Shown in pieces: positions 60,641 to 64,000 of a stretch of 64,000 bases of DNA (positions are counted from its first letter, which is position 1; every line of letters starts with the position of its first letter). Under the pieces are notes generated by a model, which worked only from the letters and a program-made list of their open reading frames with translations, had not been told where the DNA came from and did not search any database. Both the position numbers and the translations under genes were made by a program. Source of the DNA: WHSV01 sp050693895 (GTDB taxonomy: Bacteria > Actinomycetota > CADDZG01 > WHSQ01); the NCBI GenBank assembly GCA_050693895.1, contig JBOGWS010000080.1, positions 79,265-143,264 on the forward strand. The letters are read 5' to 3'.

Positions 60641-62062
60641 ATGGCAGACGACAAGAGGCGCAAGGACCCCATACCTACCGGCTGGCTCGAGCGCGGCGCC
60701 CGGTTGGCGGGGGCGACCAGCAAGGGTGCTGCCCGCTTCGTGGGAACTCGTTTCAAATCGTTTGCATCGCCCGAACGCTCGGAGGAGTTCCTGGACGGCT
60801 TTCACGAGAAAACCGCCAAGCAGTTGGTCGAGATGCTCGGCGAGATGAAGGGTGCGGCCATGAAGCTTGGCCAGATCGCCTCCTTCTACGAATTCGGCGC
60901 CCCGGCCGAGTACATGTCCACTTACCGGGATGCACTGACGATGCTTCAGAACTCGGCCCCCCCGATGGACCCGGCGGCCTCGCGCCGGGTGATAGAGGAG
61001 GAGTTCGAAAAACCAGTCGAGGATGTTTTCGAGACGTTCAACGACGAGGCAGTCGCGTCGGCCTCGATAGGGCAGGTGCACAGGGCGACGCTGCCCGGTG
61101 GGCAGCCCGTCGCCGTGAAGGTGCAGTACCCCGGCGTGGACGACGCGGTGCGGTCCGACATTAAGAACATCAGCGCGATGAGCAAGCTGGCCGTTGCCAT
61201 CGCACCGAATCTCGACCCAAAGGAGGTCGCCAACGAGGTCAAGGAGCGAGTGCTCGAGGAGCTCGACTACCGCCGCGAGGCGAAGAACCAAGAGAGGTTC
61301 GCCTTGCTCTACGAGGGCCATCCCTACATCGTGGTCCCCGACGTCTACATGGACTACTGCCGCACACGTGTGATCACCCAGGAGTTCATCGAGGGCGAAC
61401 CGTTCATGGAGGCGTTCGACAAACCCTTCGCCGAGCGCAACCGGATCGCCGAGATCGTCTTCCGTTTCTTCTACGGCAGCCTCAATCGGTTCATGCTCTT
61501 CTCGGCAGACCCTCATCCGGGCAACTATCTGCTGCTGGATGATGGCCGGGTCGCTTTTCTCGATTACGGCCTGGTGCGAGCGATCGATCCGGGCACGCAC
61601 GAGCTACTGATCGAGACCTCCCTCGCGCTCATCGAGAACGACAGGGAGCGCGGGCGCGTGGCGCTCGAGGGTATCGGAATCCTCACCCGCAAGACTCCCG
61701 AGATCGACGCGATCTGGGAGCATCTCCGCGAGATGAACCGGCCCATCCTCGAGGACCGGAGAGTGAAGCTCAGCGCCGAGCTCGTGGCCGAGCTGGGCCG
61801 CGCGGGCTTCGATCCGCGCTCCAAGGCCTTCAACGAACTCCGCAAGGTCGGCTTCCCCGCCGTGATGGTGACTTTCAACCGGATGTCGTTCGGCGTCGCC
61901 TCACTGCTTGGTCGCCTCGAGGCCGAGAACAACTGGCAGGCGATCGGCCGTGAGTTCTGGTTCGGCGACGCGTCTAAGACAAAGATCGGCAGGAGTGACC
62001 AGACCTGGTTCCGCAAGGCTCATCCGGAGGTGCCGCCGCCGATGAAGCGCGACGCCCGCTGA
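60641..62062 (+). CDS. ABC1/AarF/UbiB-family atypical kinase
   Basis: 473-residue member of the UbiB/COQ8 atypical kinase family. KxGQ motif MKLGQIASFYE near 74-84, Ala-rich nucleotide loop ASASIGQVHRA near 139, VAVKVQYPG near 158, catalytic ADPHPGNYLLLDD near 290 and metal-binding FLDYG near 307. In other organisms such proteins support ubiquinone synthesis or lipid metabolism; the target in this lineage is unknown. Start ATG 60641; shares a compact bidirectional promoter with the M28 peptidase gene. Confidence 0.9.
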   Translation: MADDKRRKDPIPTGWLERGARLAGATSKGAARFVGTRFKSFASPERSEEFLDGFHEKTAKQLVEMLGEMKGAAMKLGQIASFYEFGAPAEYMSTYRDALTMLQNSAPPMDPAASRRVIEEEFEKPVEDVFETFNDEAVASASIGQVHRATLPGGQPVAVKVQYPGVDDAVRSDIKNISAMSKLAVAIAPNLDPKEVANEVKERVLEELDYRREAKNQERFALLYEGHPYIVVPDVYMDYCRTRVITQEFIEGEPFMEAFDKPFAERNRIAEIVFRFFYGSLNRFMLFSADPHPGNYLLLDDGRVAFLDYGLVRAIDPGTHELLIETSLALIENDRERGRVALEGIGILTRKTPEIDAIWEHLREMNRPILEDRRVKLSAELVAELGRAGFDPRSKAFNELRKVGFPAVMVTFNRMSFGVASLLGRLEAENNWQAIGREFWFGDASKTKIGRSDQTWFRKAHPEVPPPMKRDAR

Positions 62063-62086
62063 GTTCTCGTGCCTCGGTCGTAACCC

Positions 62087-63277
62087 CTAGAAGTGAAAGG
62101 CGGTGGCGCTTACCGTGCCTACTACCGCTCGACCACTTGTTCCCGTCATTGCTGCATCTGGGGTGTAGACCGCGGTCGCAGGTGAGTTCACCTTCTTCGA
62201 GTCCGTGGAATCGTTGAGTACGGTGATCGTCAGAGTGCTCTGAGACGCGTTCCAGGCGAGAGACGCCGTGAAGGTCGTGCCGGCGGTCACGAAGCCGTTG
62301 TTGCCCAGATCGATCTGACCGAACTTGAAAGCGCCCCCACAAACCGGTGCTGTGGTGGTCAGCCTGAGCCGGTCGTTACCAGATGCGGCGTTGTCGTCGA
62401 CGTGCACCGTGCCTGCCGCATTCTGGTTGCTCCCGTCGCCGCTCCAAGTCGAACACATGGTGGAGACCTTGAGGGGGCTGGAGAAAGCAACGGCGACGGT
62501 GTCGCCTGTCCCGATCTTTCTGGCGCCGCCATTTCCTCCACCGTTGGCGGTTGTAAGTGAGGTGGGGCTCGGGGTCGGAGCGGCAACGGTGAAGGCCGCG
62601 CTCGCGATGTCGCCGCCACCGCCGGCTGCATAGAGCGTGTGCGCGCCGTCCACCACGGAGCTCGGAACGGTCACCTGAAGGGCCGCGTTTCCATTGACGG
62701 GGATCGAGTTGGGTGTGACCGTTGCCGGCAGAATCTGACCGCTCGCGGGGTCGTCCAACCTCATGGTCAGCGTCTGGCCGGGGACGTAGTTTGAGACGGT
62801 TCCGTTGAGCGTCCCCGGTACGGACGTTATGTCGGTGGACCCCGTGAGGCTGAGAGCGGGTGCCGCCACCATCGCGGCCGCGCTTCGGGGGCCCTCGGCC
62901 CCCTGCCACAGCTCGTAAACCGGAGCAACTGCGTAGCTCCAGCTACCCGGCGCCATGGCCGTTTCGTTGCAGGTGAGCCCTGGGACCACACCCGCGCAAC
63001 TGCCGCCCACGGGGAAGGCGGCGCCACCTGCGTCGTAGCGGAACACCTTGTAGCCATCGACCGGGGTTCCGCCGGGCATCGTGACCGCCGTCCAGGAAAC
63101 GGTGACGTTGCGATTGGCGACCGACGTCCACGGGGTGTTGCCCGCGGGCATCGTGACGGCCCTGCTCCGCCCGTTACCACCGCTCGTCTTGTTCCACGCA
63201 GCGAGGGCGGCGGGCCCGACGCCGACCAGAGCAGCCACCAGGGTCAGTACGAGGAAGGATCGCAGCCAGCGCCTCAC
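62087..63277 (-). CDS. Secreted protein with SipW-like signal and Ig/FnIII-like domains
   Basis: 396 residues. An N-terminal signal MRRWLRSFLVLTLVAALVGV is followed by LAAWNKTSGGNG, resembling actinobacterial SipW-type exported proteins. Then a fibronectin-III-like segment (TVSWTAVTMPGGTPVDGYKV), an Ala/Gly linker, an Ig-like middle domain and a C-terminal beta-rich domain. No wall-anchor or catalytic motif is visible. It overlaps the upstream LPFTG gene by 4 bp, so the two are translationally coupled and probably meet at the cell surface. GTG start. Confidence 0.72.
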   Translation of the reverse strand: MRRWLRSFLVLTLVAALVGVGPAALAAWNKTSGGNGRSRAVTMPAGNTPWTSVANRNVTVSWTAVTMPGGTPVDGYKVFRYDAGGAAFPVGGSCAGVVPGLTCNETAMAPGSWSYAVAPVYELWQGAEGPRSAAAMVAAPALSLTGSTDITSVPGTLNGTVSNYVPGQTLTMRLDDPASGQILPATVTPNSIPVNGNAALQVTVPSSVVDGAHTLYAAGGGGDIASAAFTVAAPTPSPTSLTTANGGGNGGARKIGTGDTVAVAFSSPLKVSTMCSTWSGDGSNQNAAGTVHVDDNAASGNDRLRLTTTAPVCGGAFKFGQIDLGNNGFVTAGTTFTASLAWNASQSTLTITVLNDSTDSKKVNSPATAVYTPDAAMTGTSGRAVVGTVSATAFHF

Positions 63278-63939
63278 GTCTCGTTCCCCGATCTGTGGAA
63301 CACCACGAATGCCAGTCCGCTGAGGATCGCTGTAAGTGCCACCCCCAGGATCATGACCAGGCCCGATCCGGTGAAGGGGAGCACCGCGGCGCCGCCGTTC
63401 TCGTCGCCGGGGGCGTTGGCGCCCGGAGATTCTCCGGTGCCGGCGTCCGAGGGGCCCTGTTCTCCGGGCACCGCTCCGACGCCCGTGAAGCCCAGCGCCC
63501 ATGTTGCTCCCTGGCAGGCCGCCGGCGCGCCATCGGCCATCCACACGGGATAGGCCAGGAACGCGGTGCTCTGGGGAGGGACGAGCGTTGAGATCGTAAC
63601 GTTGCGTCCGGACTCGACCCACTCACGTCCGCAGCCGCTGAGGTCGCTGTCCTGCACCTCTACCTCGACCGAGCGCACCCGGAGAGGGTTGTCGAGCGGG
63701 TTCGTTACGCGGATGTTGAGGGGAACTCGGGCCCCCGGATAGAGACCCTCGATCTCGCCCTCGATGGCGAAGGATTGAAGGCCTTTGGCTGCAGTCTGCA
63801 TGGTGGCCGGCGTTTTGGAGCTTCGCTTCGTCGCTCGCATCGCAGCGATCTCGTAACCAAACAGAAGACCGAAGACGCACAGCCCGAGGAGGCAACGCAC
63901 TGTCGCCATCGTCAAGCTCTGCAGCTTCGGTCGAGACAT
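63274..63939 (-). CDS. LPxTG-type cell-wall-anchored protein, possibly longer at the 5' end
   Basis: 221 residues from ATG 63939; the frame stays open to the window edge, so an upstream start is possible. A signal/anchor helix (about 12-33), a beta-rich domain with RVPLNIRVTNPLDNPLRVRS and a Gly/Ala/Pro linker lead to LPFTG near 191, a hydrophobic helix and HRSGNET. This is a sortase sorting signal with an unusually weak positive tail. No sortase gene is in the window. Coupled to the downstream FnIII-like gene. Confidence 0.75.
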   Translation of the reverse strand: MSRPKLQSLTMATVRCLLGLCVFGLLFGYEIAAMRATKRSSKTPATMQTAAKGLQSFAIEGEIEGLYPGARVPLNIRVTNPLDNPLRVRSVEVEVQDSDLSGCGREWVESGRNVTISTLVPPQSTAFLAYPVWMADGAPAACQGATWALGFTGVGAVPGEQGPSDAGTGESPGANAPGDENGGAAVLPFTGSGLVMILGVALTAILSGLAFVVFHRSGNET

Positions 63940-64000
63940 CGTCCAGATCCTTGAGAGAGACCGAGGGAACCGTGGGGACGTGGTCCGGTGAGGGACCACG

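Overview
The window is a densely coded, high-GC stretch of bacterial chromosome with about 63 protein genes, one tRNA, and no transposase, integrase, prophage gene or CRISPR array. The gene content points to Actinomycetota. It has the prs-rplY(ctc)-pth ... mfd-mazG-eno-ftsB/divIC-DUF501-ppx housekeeping order, the actinobacterial histidine phosphatase/DUF3090/SCO1664 triad, an F420-type luciferase-like oxidoreductase, an Rpf-type muralytic domain, a BTAD regulator and many GTG starts. Absence of mycobacterial or streptomycete hallmarks suggests a less-studied actinobacterial class (inference). No stretch above 300 bp lacks a gene; the longest gaps are 17569-17814, 19270-19504, 41131-41333, 43466-43665 and 46943-47133.

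Layout. 1-17.6 kb is the housekeeping block, interrupted by a divergent thioredoxin-reductase-like/XRE-cupin pair and a lytic transglycosylase, then acetyl-CoA synthetase and the phosphatase/DUF3090/SCO1664 triad. 17.8-25.3 kb holds a secreted subtilase and a complete peptide ABC importer operon (binding protein, two permeases, two ATPases), plausibly a protein-degradation and uptake module, then tRNA-Leu(UAA). 25.4-38.8 kb is mixed metabolism: LLM oxidoreductase, a GNAT/acyl-CoA-synthetase fusion, NERD-like protein, MsrA, MalQ, PLP decarboxylase, M20 amidohydrolase, cardiolipin-synthase-like PLD, a membrane cupredoxin and an NAD(P)-binding protein.

38.8-46.9 kb carries two translationally coupled alanine-dehydrogenase-like paralogs, an Rpf-type hydrolase behind a folded leader, MFS transporter, DEAD-box helicase with a structured leader, GlgC and a BTAD regulator. 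47.1-53.7 kb carries a methyltransferase, EEP-fold phosphatase/nuclease, ABC-2 exporter, a JAMM-less RadC-like protein under a textbook Crp-type palindrome, CsaA-like and MutM proteins and a Ser/Thr kinase. 53.7-64 kb has a three-gene signalling operon (polyampholyte exported protein, histidine kinase, OmpR-type regulator), several secreted or surface proteins (LysM, phosphoesterase, M28 peptidase, an LPFTG protein) and an AarF/UbiB-like kinase.

The most unusual signals are regulatory. Many genes have a TANNNT -10 box 6-9 nt before the start codon, implying leaderless transcripts. Four tightly packed divergent starts have -10 boxes that overlap symmetrically on the two strands (26357-26366, 32439-32448, 51819-51825, 60626-60632), so one short element could drive both directions. 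A compact three-way-junction RNA can be drawn at 41242-41302 upstream of the Rpf-type gene, a possible Shine-Dalgarno-sequestering leader precedes the DEAD-box gene, and perfect operator-like palindromes lie at 38843-38858, 50948-50963 and 53691-53714.
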